Source: Hyphomicrobiales bacterium (GTDB lineage Bacteria > Pseudomonadota > Alphaproteobacteria > Rhizobiales > Xanthobacteraceae). From it: a stretch of DNA of 64,000 nucleotides. Where the stretch lies: assembly GCA_016185205.1 (NCBI GenBank), contig JACPOA010000061.1, forward strand, positions 1 to 64,000, written 5' to 3'. A program made the translations under genes and the position numbers. The notes below the pieces were generated by a model. The model saw nothing but the letters and a program-made list of their open reading frames with translations. It did no database searches and was not told the origin of the DNA. Positions 17,028 through 26,106 of this stretch are shown here, piece after piece (the first letter of the stretch is position 1; every line of letters starts with the position of its first letter).

Positions 17028-17951
17028 ATGGCGCGCCCCAGGCTATCAGTCTGCATGCTTGCGGTTGCGGCGCTGCTGGCGTATGCGCCTGCCTTCGCGC
17101 AATTCGGCGGGATCTTCCGCGACGATGCGCCGCGCCCGCCGGCCGATGTTCCGAACCGGCCGCCCGCCAATTTTCCACAGCCGCCCGCGGATAATTTCCC
17201 CAGTCGCGGCGCGCAGCGGCCGCCGTCCGATACCCGCTCCGACCAGCCGCCGGCGCAGCCGCTGCCGGCGCCGATGAGCCTGCCGCCGGCCAGCCGCCCG
17301 GGCGCCGGCGCGATCGAGCAGGCGCCACTGGCGCCGCTGCCCGGTGTTCCGGTGGCGCCGCGGCCACCGGCGCAAGAGCAACCGCAGCAGGGCGCGCGCA
17401 CCGGGCCGGCGCAGACTTTGCCCGGCCAGCCGCCGGGCGTGCGGCAGCCGCGCGGCACGCCGGCGCCGGGCAGTGTCGCGCCGCAGCCGGGCGACGAGGT
17501 GGTGGTGGAGCCGCCGCCGCAACGCATCGCCAATCCGACCGCGGTGTTCTCCGGGCTCGACAAGATCACCGGCCGCATCATCACGTTCGACGTCGCCATC
17601 AACGAGACCGTGCAGTTCGGCGCGCTGCAGGTGACGCCGCGCGTCTGCTATTCGCGGCCGCCGACCGAGACGCCGAACACCGACGGCTTCGTCGAGGTCG
17701 ACGAGGTCACGCTGCAAGGCGAAATCAAGCGCATCTTCACCGGCTGGATGTTCGCGGCGAGCCCGGGGCTGCACGCGGTCGAGCATCCGATCTACGACGT
17801 GTGGGTGACCGACTGTAAAGGCGGAAAAAATCCCAACGTGGCGGAAGCGCCGAGCGAGCAGCCGGCACCGCCCAAACAGCCGGCACGCAACGCTCCGCAG
17901 CGCCAACCGCGCGGCCAGCCGCAGCCGGGTTTCCTGCCGCCATTGCGGTAG
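17028..17951 (+). CDS. Exported DUF2155 protein with a long proline-rich linker
   Basis: A 307-aa alphaproteobacterial protein. A signal peptide (1-24, ends YAPAFAQ) is followed by about 145 residues very rich in Pro, Ala and Gln, then the DUF2155 domain (about 170-262) with the two conserved cysteines in RVCYSRPPTETPNTDGFVEV and VWVTDCKG, and a second Pro/Gln-rich tail. The domain folds in the periplasm; function unknown, though its position beside NDUFA12 and aat is conserved in relatives. The ATG at 17028 follows a weak ribosome-binding site. Confidence 0.9.
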   Translation: MARPRLSVCMLAVAALLAYAPAFAQFGGIFRDDAPRPPADVPNRPPANFPQPPADNFPSRGAQRPPSDTRSDQPPAQPLPAPMSLPPASRPGAGAIEQAPLAPLPGVPVAPRPPAQEQPQQGARTGPAQTLPGQPPGVRQPRGTPAPGSVAPQPGDEVVVEPPPQRIANPTAVFSGLDKITGRIITFDVAINETVQFGALQVTPRVCYSRPPTETPNTDGFVEVDEVTLQGEIKRIFTGWMFAASPGLHAVEHPIYDVWVTDCKGGKNPNVAEAPSEQPAPPKQPARNAPQRQPRGQPQPGFLPPLR

Positions 17952-18053
17952 CGCGAGTTCGCTTCGATTGAAGCCATTTCGCCTTTGCAGGCCGCTTCGT
18001 TGGCATCGTATTACCGCTCTAGCGCGGGCTGTCTTTCGCCGGCTTAAACGCGA

Positions 18054-19880
18054 TCATGCATCCACTTCCACCCGGTTGCGCCCGCCCCGTTTGGCGCTGT
18101 AGAGCGCGGCGTCAGCGCGCGCAATCAGCGACTCTGCGGTATCCGTCTCCGCGTGAAACGCAGCGACGCCCACGCTTAGCGTGACCGCAATCGAATCTTG
18201 CTCAACGCCCATTTCCACCGGTGCAGCCGCGATCGCCTGGCGTATTTTCTCTCCGATTGCCGCCGTCGCTTCTGCTGTTGCCTGGGGGATGATCACCATG
18301 AACTCCTCGCCGCCGTAGCGCACCGCGATGTCGGATCTGCGCAGGCTCGCGGCAATGCGCCGGCTGACTTCCTTGAGGACCGCGTCTCCCGTCTGATGCC
18401 CGTGCACGTCGTTGACCCGCTTGAAAAAATCGATGTCGCACATGGCGAGCGCAAGGCCGGTCCGGTACCGCTTTGCGGTATATACGGCCTCATCCAGGCG
18501 CACCAAGCCGTAACCCTTGTTTCGCAGGCGGGTCAGCGAATCGGTGATGGCCCCGGAGTAGTTGCGCGAGTTTGCCGCGGCGAGCGCCAGGTTTGCGCCC
18601 AGATGGATGAGCAGTTCCCTCTGCACACGGATCTCGGACGGATCCGCGATGCAGATCAGCATTCCGATCAGCTTCGCATCCGAAACCAGGGGCAGCGCGA
18701 AGCTCAGCGTGCGGCCATTTCGGACAAACTGGAGCGTGCGGGTCCGGCAGGCGTCGGAGACGAGTTTCAGCGGAATGCCGTCCAGCAATTTCCTGATCGG
18801 CGCTGCGTGTGAGGTGAGTGCGGCTTCCAGTTCACCTTCGCCTGTGGTCAAAGCGCTCTCCGGTTGCTCTGTGGCCGTTGCACAGATCCACCGGCCGTCG
18901 GTCGTCTCAAGGAAAAACGCGACGTGTTCGGGGCGCAATTTTTCAAGGATCACCCGGAAAACTCCCACCGCCATATCAGTTGTTTCGAGGCTCTTCGCGG
19001 ATTCGACAACCAGGGTATAGAGCAGCGCAGATTCCATCTGCGCGGCCTTGATCCGATTAACCTGGTCGCCGATGCGGCTCGCCATGCGATTGAAATGCCG
19101 CGCAAGAAGCGAAAGTTCGTTTCTGCCATGTACCTCGGTCCGCGCGGTCAGGTCTCCATCGGCGAGGCGCTGCGCCGTGCGAGTGATGGACGCTATGGAG
19201 CGCATCACCAGTTTTCTGAACAACAGCCAGATCAGTCCGGTCAAGACAATACTTGCGGCCAACCCGATCGTGAGCACGCTCCAGCGCTGCTCTGCCTCGC
19301 CGCGCTCCAGCGCCGTGAGATCGAAGTCGATGGAAACGAGGCCGCGCCAGGTTCCGCTTGCCTCGTGACAATTCCCGCAGGCCGGGGAAGATGGAATCCG
19401 GTTGATGATGCGTAGTATCCGAACACCCTCGGGCGTCGAAAACATTCCGGCCGCTGGAAAATCCTCCGGCCTGGTGCTGTCGCACTTGGGGCATCCGGGA
19501 TTGCCGCCGGTTTCTATTCTTGTACCCTGGGCGGCGTTTTCCGAAGCGGCCTTGACCAAACCGTCGCGATTGAGCACCAGGATCCTAGACGTACCGGTGG
19601 TTTCGACGAACTGGACCGCCTCGGCACTTACCGTCGACCAGACCGATGCGCCGCCGCCGGAGAGCATGTGCTTGGCAAGATCGCCGGCAATGATCGCGGC
19701 GATCTTGCTCGCCTCGGTGACGTGGCGTTCGGTAAATTGCCGCTCCACCTGCGTATTGACGATCGACAGCGCGATCGCGAGCGCGCCAGAGGCGATGAGC
19801 ACCACGCCTGCGCCAAGCCTAACCGGAACCCGGTGCCAAAACCGCACCCGGAATTCGGTTTCCCGATCGTCTGTGTCCAT
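18054..19880 (-). CDS. Membrane diguanylate cyclase with a periplasmic CxxCH sensor
   Basis: A 608-aa protein: TM1 (about 22-42), a periplasmic sensor of about 160 residues, TM2 (about 202-221), HAMP (about 222-275), a GAF-like region (about 285-435) and GGDEF (about 445-608). The GGEEF active motif is at 523-527, and an I-site RRSD at 514-517, so c-di-GMP synthesis with product inhibition is expected. The sensor carries CPKC (130-133) and CGNCH (168-172); CxxCH is the c-type haem attachment motif, so the sensor may bind haem c. Its ATG overlaps the aat stop (TAATG), implying translational coupling to aat. Confidence 0.9.
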   Translation of the reverse strand: MDTDDRETEFRVRFWHRVPVRLGAGVVLIASGALAIALSIVNTQVERQFTERHVTEASKIAAIIAGDLAKHMLSGGGASVWSTVSAEAVQFVETTGTSRILVLNRDGLVKAASENAAQGTRIETGGNPGCPKCDSTRPEDFPAAGMFSTPEGVRILRIINRIPSSPACGNCHEASGTWRGLVSIDFDLTALERGEAEQRWSVLTIGLAASIVLTGLIWLLFRKLVMRSIASITRTAQRLADGDLTARTEVHGRNELSLLARHFNRMASRIGDQVNRIKAAQMESALLYTLVVESAKSLETTDMAVGVFRVILEKLRPEHVAFFLETTDGRWICATATEQPESALTTGEGELEAALTSHAAPIRKLLDGIPLKLVSDACRTRTLQFVRNGRTLSFALPLVSDAKLIGMLICIADPSEIRVQRELLIHLGANLALAAANSRNYSGAITDSLTRLRNKGYGLVRLDEAVYTAKRYRTGLALAMCDIDFFKRVNDVHGHQTGDAVLKEVSRRIAASLRRSDIAVRYGGEEFMVIIPQATAEATAAIGEKIRQAIAAAPVEMGVEQDSIAVTLSVGVAAFHAETDTAESLIARADAALYSAKRGGRNRVEVDA

Positions 19881-20617
19881 TACTGGGGCCTGCTGTTGAC
19901 TTTCCGGGATACACGCGTTCCGGAATGACGTGGTCTTGCTCGGACGTTATTTCGAATAATCGCGAGCGCTTCCTCACCGCTGACCGCGCGCTCGGTCGGC
20001 AGCGCGGTGAAATCACCTTGGCCTGCGATCGCGTCCTCCAGCAACCGGTGATAGCGCCGCTTCTGCACGTCGACGGCGCCGAATATTTTCAGATGCTCGG
20101 TGACATATTGCGTGTCGAGCAGTCGGTAGTGGCCTGCGCGCAGCCGCGCCACCAGATGCACCAGTGCGATCTTGGAGGCGTCGCGCGCGCGGTGGAACAT
20201 GCTTTCGCCGAAGAAGGCGCGGCCGAGTACGACGCCGTACAGGCCGCCGACCAGCCGCTCGCCGTCATAGACCTCGACGGTGTGGCAATGGCCGTGCTCG
20301 AACAGGCCGCGGTAGATATTGCGGATGCGGGTATTGATCCAGGTGCGGGCGCGGTCGGGCTTGGCCTCGGCGCAACCATCGATCACCGCGTCGAAATCGC
20401 GATCGACGACGACCGTGAACGGCGTCGTTCGCACGGTGCGCGCCAGCCGCGCCGGCACATGAAAGCTCTCAAGCGGGATGATACCGCGCATCTCCGGCTC
20501 GATCCAGTAGAGCGCCGGATCGTCGGCGCTTTCCGCCATCGGGAAAATGCCGCAGGCATAGGCCTTGAGCAGCACCTCCGGTGTGATCTCGATGAAGGCG
20601 TTTTCGCGATTGGCCAT
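19880..20617 (-). CDS. aat: Leucyl/phenylalanyl-tRNA--protein transferase
   Basis: A 245-aa N-end-rule enzyme that adds Leu or Phe from aminoacyl-tRNA to proteins with basic N-termini, marking them for ClpAP. The family blocks are clear: [48 protein letters not shown] and [19 protein letters not shown]. The ATG at 20617 ([11 protein letters not shown]) matches relatives. The last 16 or so residues ([16 protein letters not shown]) are encoded by a sequence resembling a common intergenic repeat, so the C-terminus has probably been replaced or extended. The stop overlaps the start of the diguanylate cyclase. Confidence 0.95.
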   Translation of the reverse strand: MANRENAFIEITPEVLLKAYACGIFPMAESADDPALYWIEPEMRGIIPLESFHVPARLARTVRTTPFTVVVDRDFDAVIDGCAEAKPDRARTWINTRIRNIYRGLFEHGHCHTVEVYDGERLVGGLYGVVLGRAFFGESMFHRARDASKIALVHLVARLRAGHYRLLDTQYVTEHLKIFGAVDVQKRRYHRLLEDAIAGQGDFTALPTERAVSGEEALAIIRNNVRARPRHSGTRVSRKVNSRPQ

Positions 20618-20770
20618 GGCGCTGACAAGTTCCCAGCCGCCGGCAGCCGCGGCCGTTCTCAAGCATCTGCTTACCATAAAGCGCGCAAATCTTCGAAAGA
20701 TTGAACATAACGCCGGTGCTGCGCGTTGCAGTTCAGTCGAGTGTCGACAAACCTGCGAAAGTAGCATGTC

Positions 20771-21151
20771 ATGCGGCAGGCAGCCGCCCCAACCGTTTTG
20801 CTGGTGGAAGACGAACTGCTGATCAGCCGTCTGGTCGCCGCAGCGCTGAGCGAGCACGGTTTCATCGTGTACGAGACCGCCACAGCCGACGAAGCCTTGC
20901 GCTATATGCATGCCGGCGGCGAGGTCGATGTGCTGTTCACCGACGTCAATCTGCCCGGCGGCATGAATGGGGCGGAATTGGCGCTGCGGGCGCGTGAGCT
21001 GCGGCCCGATCTGCCGATCGTCTATGCCTCCGGCCGCTACCAGCCCGCCGACATCGGGGCGCTGGTGCCGCGCTCGGTGTTTGTGTCGAAACCCTACGAC
21101 CCGGACGATGTCGGCATGCTGCTGACCCGGCTCACCGAGCGTTCGCACTAG
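20771..21151 (+). CDS. Single-domain response regulator
   Basis: A 126-aa CheY-like receiver without an output domain. [15 protein letters not shown] supplies the acidic pocket, Asp58 in [12 protein letters not shown] is the phospho-acceptor, and [10 protein letters not shown] carries the conserved Lys. The GGMNGAEL variant is typical of alphaproteobacterial single-domain regulators paired with HWE/HisKA_2 kinases; no kinase gene lies next to it. The stop codon shares a CTAG with the convergent stop of the DUF11 gene. Confidence 0.92.
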   Translation: MRQAAAPTVLLVEDELLISRLVAAALSEHGFIVYETATADEALRYMHAGGEVDVLFTDVNLPGGMNGAELALRARELRPDLPIVYASGRYQPADIGALVPRSVFVSKPYDPDDVGMLLTRLTERSH

Positions 21152-23793
21152 CGGCGGGGCGAATCGCCCTTACCGCCACCGCCACCGCCACCGCCACCGC
21201 CGCCGCCACCGCCACCGCCAAGGCCTCTGATGATGCCGATGCCGTTGATGACGTCGCGGGGCGTGACGCGCGGTTCACTGCGCTCGCGCTTCACGCATCT
21301 ATTGCTGCCTTGCTTGGTCATGCCCTCCGGGCAGTCGCAACCGCCACGGCCGTTGGATTTCGCCGGCGAAACGCAAACCGTCTCCTTCACGCATGCCTTG
21401 CCGCGCGGAAGGTAGCCCGGCCCGCAGATGCACTGACCGGCGACCGGCCCCGGCACCTTTGGCGCCTCACAAACCGTTCGCTTTACGCATTCCTTGCCGA
21501 CCAGCACAGTGCCCGGCCCGCAGATGCATTGACCGGCGACCGGACCCGGCACCATCGGTGGCTGACAGACCGGCGGTGGTGGCGATACCGGCACGCATTG
21601 CTCGCCGCTTTGCACCGTCCCGGCCGGACAAGCGCATTGGCCTCCCTGCACCTGGGTCATTGGTGGCGGGCAAGTTCCTGGCTTTGCGACCGTGACGCAG
21701 GAATTGTTGTTCGCCGCATTCGTATCCGCCAGTCCCGATGCCGGCGTGAGCCCAACGCTCGCGCAATTCGTGAACGGCGCGAATGGTCCCGAGCCGATCG
21801 CCTGGGCAACGATGTCGATCGTGCTGAGCACCTGGCCCGCCGTCACCGGGCCGCCCATATACGTGCAGATCAGCGTGCCCCCGGCAGAAACCGGCGCGTT
21901 GCAGGACCAGTTCGATGGCGGGGTCGAGGTGGCGCTGGTGAATGTCATCCCGGCCGGAACGGGGTCCGACACCGTGATGACGCCGTTGCTGCCGATCGCG
22001 GCCCCGGTATTGGTGACGGTCAGATGCCAGCCATACCAAGGAACGTTCGGCGGCGGGCTGGTGCCGCCGGTCTTGTTGATGCCCACATCGACGATTTCTC
22101 CAGCCGACTGGCAGGTGAGCGTGTTGGTCACCAGGACATTGGTGACCGGCGCATTGATCGTCACCGGAGACGGCGGCGCAAAGACCGTTGTCCACGCGCC
22201 CGTCTTGTTGGGCGGGCAGACATTCGGCGGCACCGGTGGTGTCGGCTCAACGTATGAGCAACTGGTGCCGTAAGGAATATTACCGATCGATTGCGGCACG
22301 TTGTTGAGCAGATTCAACGTCGTCGTGTTGCTGCCGCACGTGACGGTCACCGGGTAAACTTGGCTGGGCAGCAGGATCGGTCCCACATAGACGACCTGCT
22401 TCTTGAAGATCAGTTCGCCGACCTTCGTCGTCGTCACCGTCACGCAGGACTGGTCGTTGGACGGATTGGTGTCGATGCCGACCGTTGCCGGGATGGATAC
22501 GATCGCGCAGTTCTTCAGCGGCTGCTCGTGATTGGTGAGAACGCCGTTGAAGACGATGGAGTCGGTCAGTTGCCCGTTGGTGCCGAGCGTGCCAGCAAGG
22601 TTGTAGGTGCAGGTAATGGTGGCGAGCCCCACCGCCGGGAGCGGGAGGCATGTCCAGTTGGGCGAAGACTGGGTGTTGATGGTCAAGCCGGCTGGGACGA
22701 CGTCCTTAACGGTCAGCTCGCCGGGCCCGAACGTGATCGGCGCGCCGACATTGGTGACCCATACGTTGAATCCGTTGCCCTGTCCGCCGGACGGGGTGTT
22801 CTCCTTGTCGACTTTCAGATCGATCGGCGGCTTCGGGCATTCCGGCATGACGATCTTGATCTCGCCGGAGCAGCATTGATCGGTGCCGGGCTCGCTGCCG
22901 CCGCCGACCTTGCTGGCGTTGGCGGTGAGCGTGACGAGTTGACCGGGCGTCGCGCCATTGATCGTCCAGGTCGTGGTTGCGGCCCAGGGCTGCTGCGGTG
23001 GCGTCACCGTCACGCCCGGCGTCAGCGACGTCAGCGTGATGTCGGTGCCACTGAACGTCACGCCGCTCAACGTCACCGTATAGGTGCCGTCGGGATTGCA
23101 CTTAACCTCGACCTTGGAATCCTTCAGGCAGCCGGTGACTTCCGGTTTCGGCGTTTCGCCGCAACCGCCGGGGCTCATGCAAATGTTGTCGTAGCCGACG
23201 ACTTCCGATGGCGAGCTCGAGAAGTCAATCGGCAGCGAGACCATGGTGACGTTGGTAATGATCGAGTTCCAAGTGCCGCCGCTGATCACCCAATGGCCGT
23301 TCGGACTCGGCGGCGGAGTACCGCCGAGCGCGATCGGTGCGCAGATTTTTTGATGCCAGCTGGTATCGCCGATCGCGACCTGGAAATTGGCGTAAAAAGT
23401 CGCTTTGCTAGAGCCGCTGTATATCGTGAAGCTCGGCGTCACTGCGGACGGCGGGGATCCCGAACTGAAAACCTTAAAATCGAAACAGAGCTGACCGCAG
23501 CCGCCCATTTTCTCGACCCAGTTGCCCAGGTATTTCGAGTCGGTCGAGCAGACCGCCGACGCGCCCGACAGATCCGTGATCTGCAAATACGGGTCGTCCT
23601 TGCCGATGCCGCCGGTCGTGGACGTGGTCGTGGTGACGTTGGGCGCCCACGAGCATGGCCCCCAGCCGTCCAGCCCGGAATCGAATTTGCTGCAGATCGG
23701 ACCCGACTGCGCCTGTGCGGAATCGGCAGTAGCGACGAACCCGAGCGCCAATCCGATCAACAATGCCGATGCGACAGTGAGCCTGCGCAGCAT
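21148..23793 (-). CDS. Secreted DUF11 protein with four Cys-rich repeats and a poly-Gly tail
   Basis: An 881-aa exported protein. Signal peptide 1-29 (ends ADSAQAQ); an N-terminal Cys-containing domain (about 30-215); a Cys-rich beta domain (about 220-320); two DUF11-like repeats (about 325-430 and 565-690, each with a DxVPAGxT motif); four tandem Cys repeats (about 705-828) of the form C-P-P-M[14 protein letters not shown]; and a tail with about 16 consecutive Gly (about 858-873) ending KGDSPRR. DUF11 and EGF-like repeats usually occur on cell-surface or secreted proteins. The ATG at 23793 was chosen over one 12 bp upstream because GGAG lies 6 nt before it. It follows the propeller gene by 41 bp. 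Confidence 0.75.
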   Translation of the reverse strand: MLRRLTVASALLIGLALGFVATADSAQAQSGPICSKFDSGLDGWGPCSWAPNVTTTTSTTGGIGKDDPYLQITDLSGASAVCSTDSKYLGNWVEKMGGCGQLCFDFKVFSSGSPPSAVTPSFTIYSGSSKATFYANFQVAIGDTSWHQKICAPIALGGTPPPSPNGHWVISGGTWNSIITNVTMVSLPIDFSSSPSEVVGYDNICMSPGGCGETPKPEVTGCLKDSKVEVKCNPDGTYTVTLSGVTFSGTDITLTSLTPGVTVTPPQQPWAATTTWTINGATPGQLVTLTANASKVGGGSEPGTDQCCSGEIKIVMPECPKPPIDLKVDKENTPSGGQGNGFNVWVTNVGAPITFGPGELTVKDVVPAGLTINTQSSPNWTCLPLPAVGLATITCTYNLAGTLGTNGQLTDSIVFNGVLTNHEQPLKNCAIVSIPATVGIDTNPSNDQSCVTVTTTKVGELIFKKQVVYVGPILLPSQVYPVTVTCGSNTTTLNLLNNVPQSIGNIPYGTSCSYVEPTPPVPPNVCPPNKTGAWTTVFAPPSPVTINAPVTNVLVTNTLTCQSAGEIVDVGINKTGGTSPPPNVPWYGWHLTVTNTGAAIGSNGVITVSDPVPAGMTFTSATSTPPSNWSCNAPVSAGGTLICTYMGGPVTAGQVLSTIDIVAQAIGSGPFAPFTNCASVGLTPASGLADTNAANNNSCVTVAKPGTCPPPMTQVQGGQCACPAGTVQSGEQCVPVSPPPPVCQPPMVPGPVAGQCICGPGTVLVGKECVKRTVCEAPKVPGPVAGQCICGPGYLPRGKACVKETVCVSPAKSNGRGGCDCPEGMTKQGSNRCVKRERSEPRVTPRDVINGIGIIRGLGGGGGGGGGGGGGGGGKGDSPRR

Positions 23794-23834
23794 GGCGTGC
23801 TCCATGAAAGAGGCTCTTGGCTGAAGGTGGTTCG

Positions 23835-25736
23835 TCATTTGATGATCCCACAGGCACGACGTGGGATCGTCACCGTCACTTTGGTGCGACAGCAATCGTA
23901 CGGCTTGCCGGTCGCGGCAGCGGCCGCATTGAAGGCGCAGATTTCGATTGTCCCGGTCGATCCCGGCGGTCCATTCACGGGGATCGTCGCCGGGCTCAGC
24001 GAAAACGGTCCGCCCGAAACGGTGATAGGCGGGGTCAGGGACACGGCGGTGACGGTATTGGCCCAGCTGGCACCGGTGACTGTCACTTTGAAGACCCAGC
24101 GGCCATCGACGCACTCGAATGTGCCGGTAGCAAAGCAGGCCTTGGGGTCGTCACCGCCGCCGCCGCCACCGCCACCGCCGCCACTGACGAAAGGCGCGTT
24201 GGCGGCATAGCCCGGGCCGCCATAGGCGGTCGGCGCCGCGCAGGGCTGAGTGTAGATGCGAACGCTGCCGAGGTGACCCGCCGCGCGCGGATCGTCGAAC
24301 TTGTCGTCGTAGTCGACCGCATAGCTGACCCATGGCGGTTCGTTGAAATTGCGCACCGGACTCGCCGGCATGCCGGCAAGGCCGTGCACGACCAGCGGGC
24401 CGCCCGGATCGAGCCGGCTTTTCAGCGCCGGCGCGTTGCGGATGTTTTGCGCCGTGGTCCACAGCGAAAATTCGCAGCCGTTGGTAGTGAGCGCTCCGTC
24501 CCGGTTGTAGCCGTAACCGAGCGCGACGCCGCCATTGGTGTTGCGATGATTGCCGGCGAAGCCGACGGCGTATTCTTCCGGCACCAGTTTCCAGCGGCCG
24601 GGCGAGGGCGGATCGTTGGGACCTTTCAGCCAGACCCGGAACACCTGCGGTTCGCCTGGCCGAGTGAACGCCGAATAGTCGTAAGCGCCGGCGATCAGCG
24701 CGCGCTGCGCCAGGATCATCGCGCCCTTCTGCGAGAACGCGATATCGGAAATCGGCAGCGGACCGGCTTGCGCCGGAACGTCAAGCTCCCAGCGCGGATC
24801 GGCGGCGAAGCTGCCGTCGCGCTCAATGCCGACCGACCAGATCTGCGGTCCCGACACGACGGAATAATAAAGCCGGCCCTCGTGCACGGCGAGGCCCCAG
24901 ACCCGGCGCGCCACCGGAGCGAAGCCCCAGCTATCCGGCTTCTCGCTGTCGAAGCGGTCGCTGGCGATGTCGGGCCGATTGGCGGGATTGAATGCTACGG
25001 CTGCAAGCTTGGCGGCGCCAAGTCCGGTGACGCCGTGATCGAAGGCGCTCAGTTCTTTGCCATCGAGCGCGAAGCGATGGATCATGCCGGTGTGGAGATC
25101 CGACACGAACAATTGCTTGTGCGCGGCATCGTAGGCGAGATTGCCGAGGCCGGGACCCGGGTTCGGCACGCCGTTGAGCGTGACATTGGCGAACAGCATC
25201 GGCACACCGGTGCGTCCGTCGATCTTGTAGATGCTGCCGGGGCCGCCCTGCAGGTCGAGACCGAATTGTCCCTTCATCCAGCCGGCGCCGGGGGCACCCT
25301 TTTTCCTTCGTTCCGGCAAGCCATCGCGTCCGCGCACGACAATGTTGAGGCCGAACGCCGAGGTGGCGGCGACATAAATATTGGGCTGCGCGGAATCGTC
25401 GAGCGCCACGCCGAACACCTGACCGACGTCCTTGGCGAACACATCGAACGTCTTGGGAGCTGCGAACAGGCGGCCGTCCCAGACATATCCCGGCCGGCTC
25501 ACGTCAATGACACGGACCGACGGGCCGTCGGGATTGATGAAGGTGAGATCGGTTGCGGACTTGTTCGCCGGGCGCGGCTTGCTGGCGTCAGGCACCAGCG
25601 TTCCGGAAAATCCGGTGACGACCGCATCACCTAGTTTCAGATTGAGCGGCCGACCGCCTTGTTGCGCGCCGGCGCTGTCGGGATGAAACAGGCAAAGCAG
25701 GAATAGCGCCAATAGCCGCGCGATGATTTTGGACAA
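23835..25736 (-). CDS. Secreted beta-propeller-like protein with a poly-Gly linker and Cys-rich end
   Basis: A 633-aa exported protein. The start is TTG at 25736, with GGAGG 6 nt upstream, giving a signal peptide (1-24, ends DSAGAQ). Residues about 30-510 look like a six- to seven-bladed propeller: repeated blocks such as GLGNLAYDAAHKQLFVSDLH, RRVWGLAVHEGRLYYSVVSG and ISDIAFSQKGAMILAQRAL. A run of ten Gly (about 528-537) leads to a Cys-rich beta domain (540-633, AC...ECVDGRWVFKVTVTG...CCRTKVTV). The domain resembles the Cys-rich domain in the next gene, so the two products may share a binding partner. First gene of a two-gene operon. Confidence 0.75.
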   Translation of the reverse strand: MSKIIARLLALFLLCLFHPDSAGAQQGGRPLNLKLGDAVVTGFSGTLVPDASKPRPANKSATDLTFINPDGPSVRVIDVSRPGYVWDGRLFAAPKTFDVFAKDVGQVFGVALDDSAQPNIYVAATSAFGLNIVVRGRDGLPERRKKGAPGAGWMKGQFGLDLQGGPGSIYKIDGRTGVPMLFANVTLNGVPNPGPGLGNLAYDAAHKQLFVSDLHTGMIHRFALDGKELSAFDHGVTGLGAAKLAAVAFNPANRPDIASDRFDSEKPDSWGFAPVARRVWGLAVHEGRLYYSVVSGPQIWSVGIERDGSFAADPRWELDVPAQAGPLPISDIAFSQKGAMILAQRALIAGAYDYSAFTRPGEPQVFRVWLKGPNDPPSPGRWKLVPEEYAVGFAGNHRNTNGGVALGYGYNRDGALTTNGCEFSLWTTAQNIRNAPALKSRLDPGGPLVVHGLAGMPASPVRNFNEPPWVSYAVDYDDKFDDPRAAGHLGSVRIYTQPCAAPTAYGGPGYAANAPFVSGGGGGGGGGGDDPKACFATGTFECVDGRWVFKVTVTGASWANTVTAVSLTPPITVSGGPFSLSPATIPVNGPPGSTGTIEICAFNAAAAATGKPYDCCRTKVTVTIPRRACGIIK

Positions 25737-26106
25737 AACGAGCCTCCGTCGCTGGCGCCACGCCGCGAATTCAACATTCGAGTTTGTTCGAGAGGCCCAG
25801 CGCAGAATGACGTTTCGAAAGCTGCGCGACTGGATCGACCGTATGTTTTTTGAGTACGAATACTCAAAAAACGATCGGTCTTTTTGCCATTGATAGTAAT
25901 GCTATACCAGTCCCACGCCGAGGGATACTTCTTATTTTTATCTGCCAGCAAGATGGTGGTCCGTTTCCGGCCCATTTCTACCGTTCCGACCCATCCGACC
26001 AGGCGCGGTCTCGTTAACGAATTCCTTACCGGAAATTAACCGCAAAAAAAGTAGCCGGGACATAAAACTGTGTCGGCCGCTACGCACGGATGGAACTATT
26101 TTCCGG
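25737..26106. other. Divergent promoter region (370 bp)
   Basis: This stretch separates the propeller operon (minus strand) from the chemoreceptor gene (plus strand). No coding frame is supported. It is visibly more AT-rich than its surroundings and contains a perfect 11-bp-arm palindrome (25846-25871) and an imperfect CtrA-like sequence (26014-26029, TTAA-N7-CTTAC). Confidence 0.6.
25846..25871. promoter_or_regulatory. Perfect palindrome between divergent genes
   Basis: TTTTTTGAGTA (25846-25856) and TACTCAAAAAA (25861-25871) are perfect inverted arms around CGAA. It lies 110 bp from the propeller start and 236 bp from the chemoreceptor start. It could be an operator for both genes, or a hairpin in the propeller leader that acts as an intrinsic terminator/attenuator, because a T-run flanks the stem in both directions. 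Confidence 0.55.

Noticed and set aside
21172-21222. Short repeat array resembling CRISPR
   Set aside because: It is a GGN triplet run that encodes poly-glycine in frame; no spacers or cas genes.
26014-26029. Possible CtrA site before the chemoreceptor
   Set aside because: The second half reads CTTAC instead of TTAAC; too weak compared with the perfect site at 4719.
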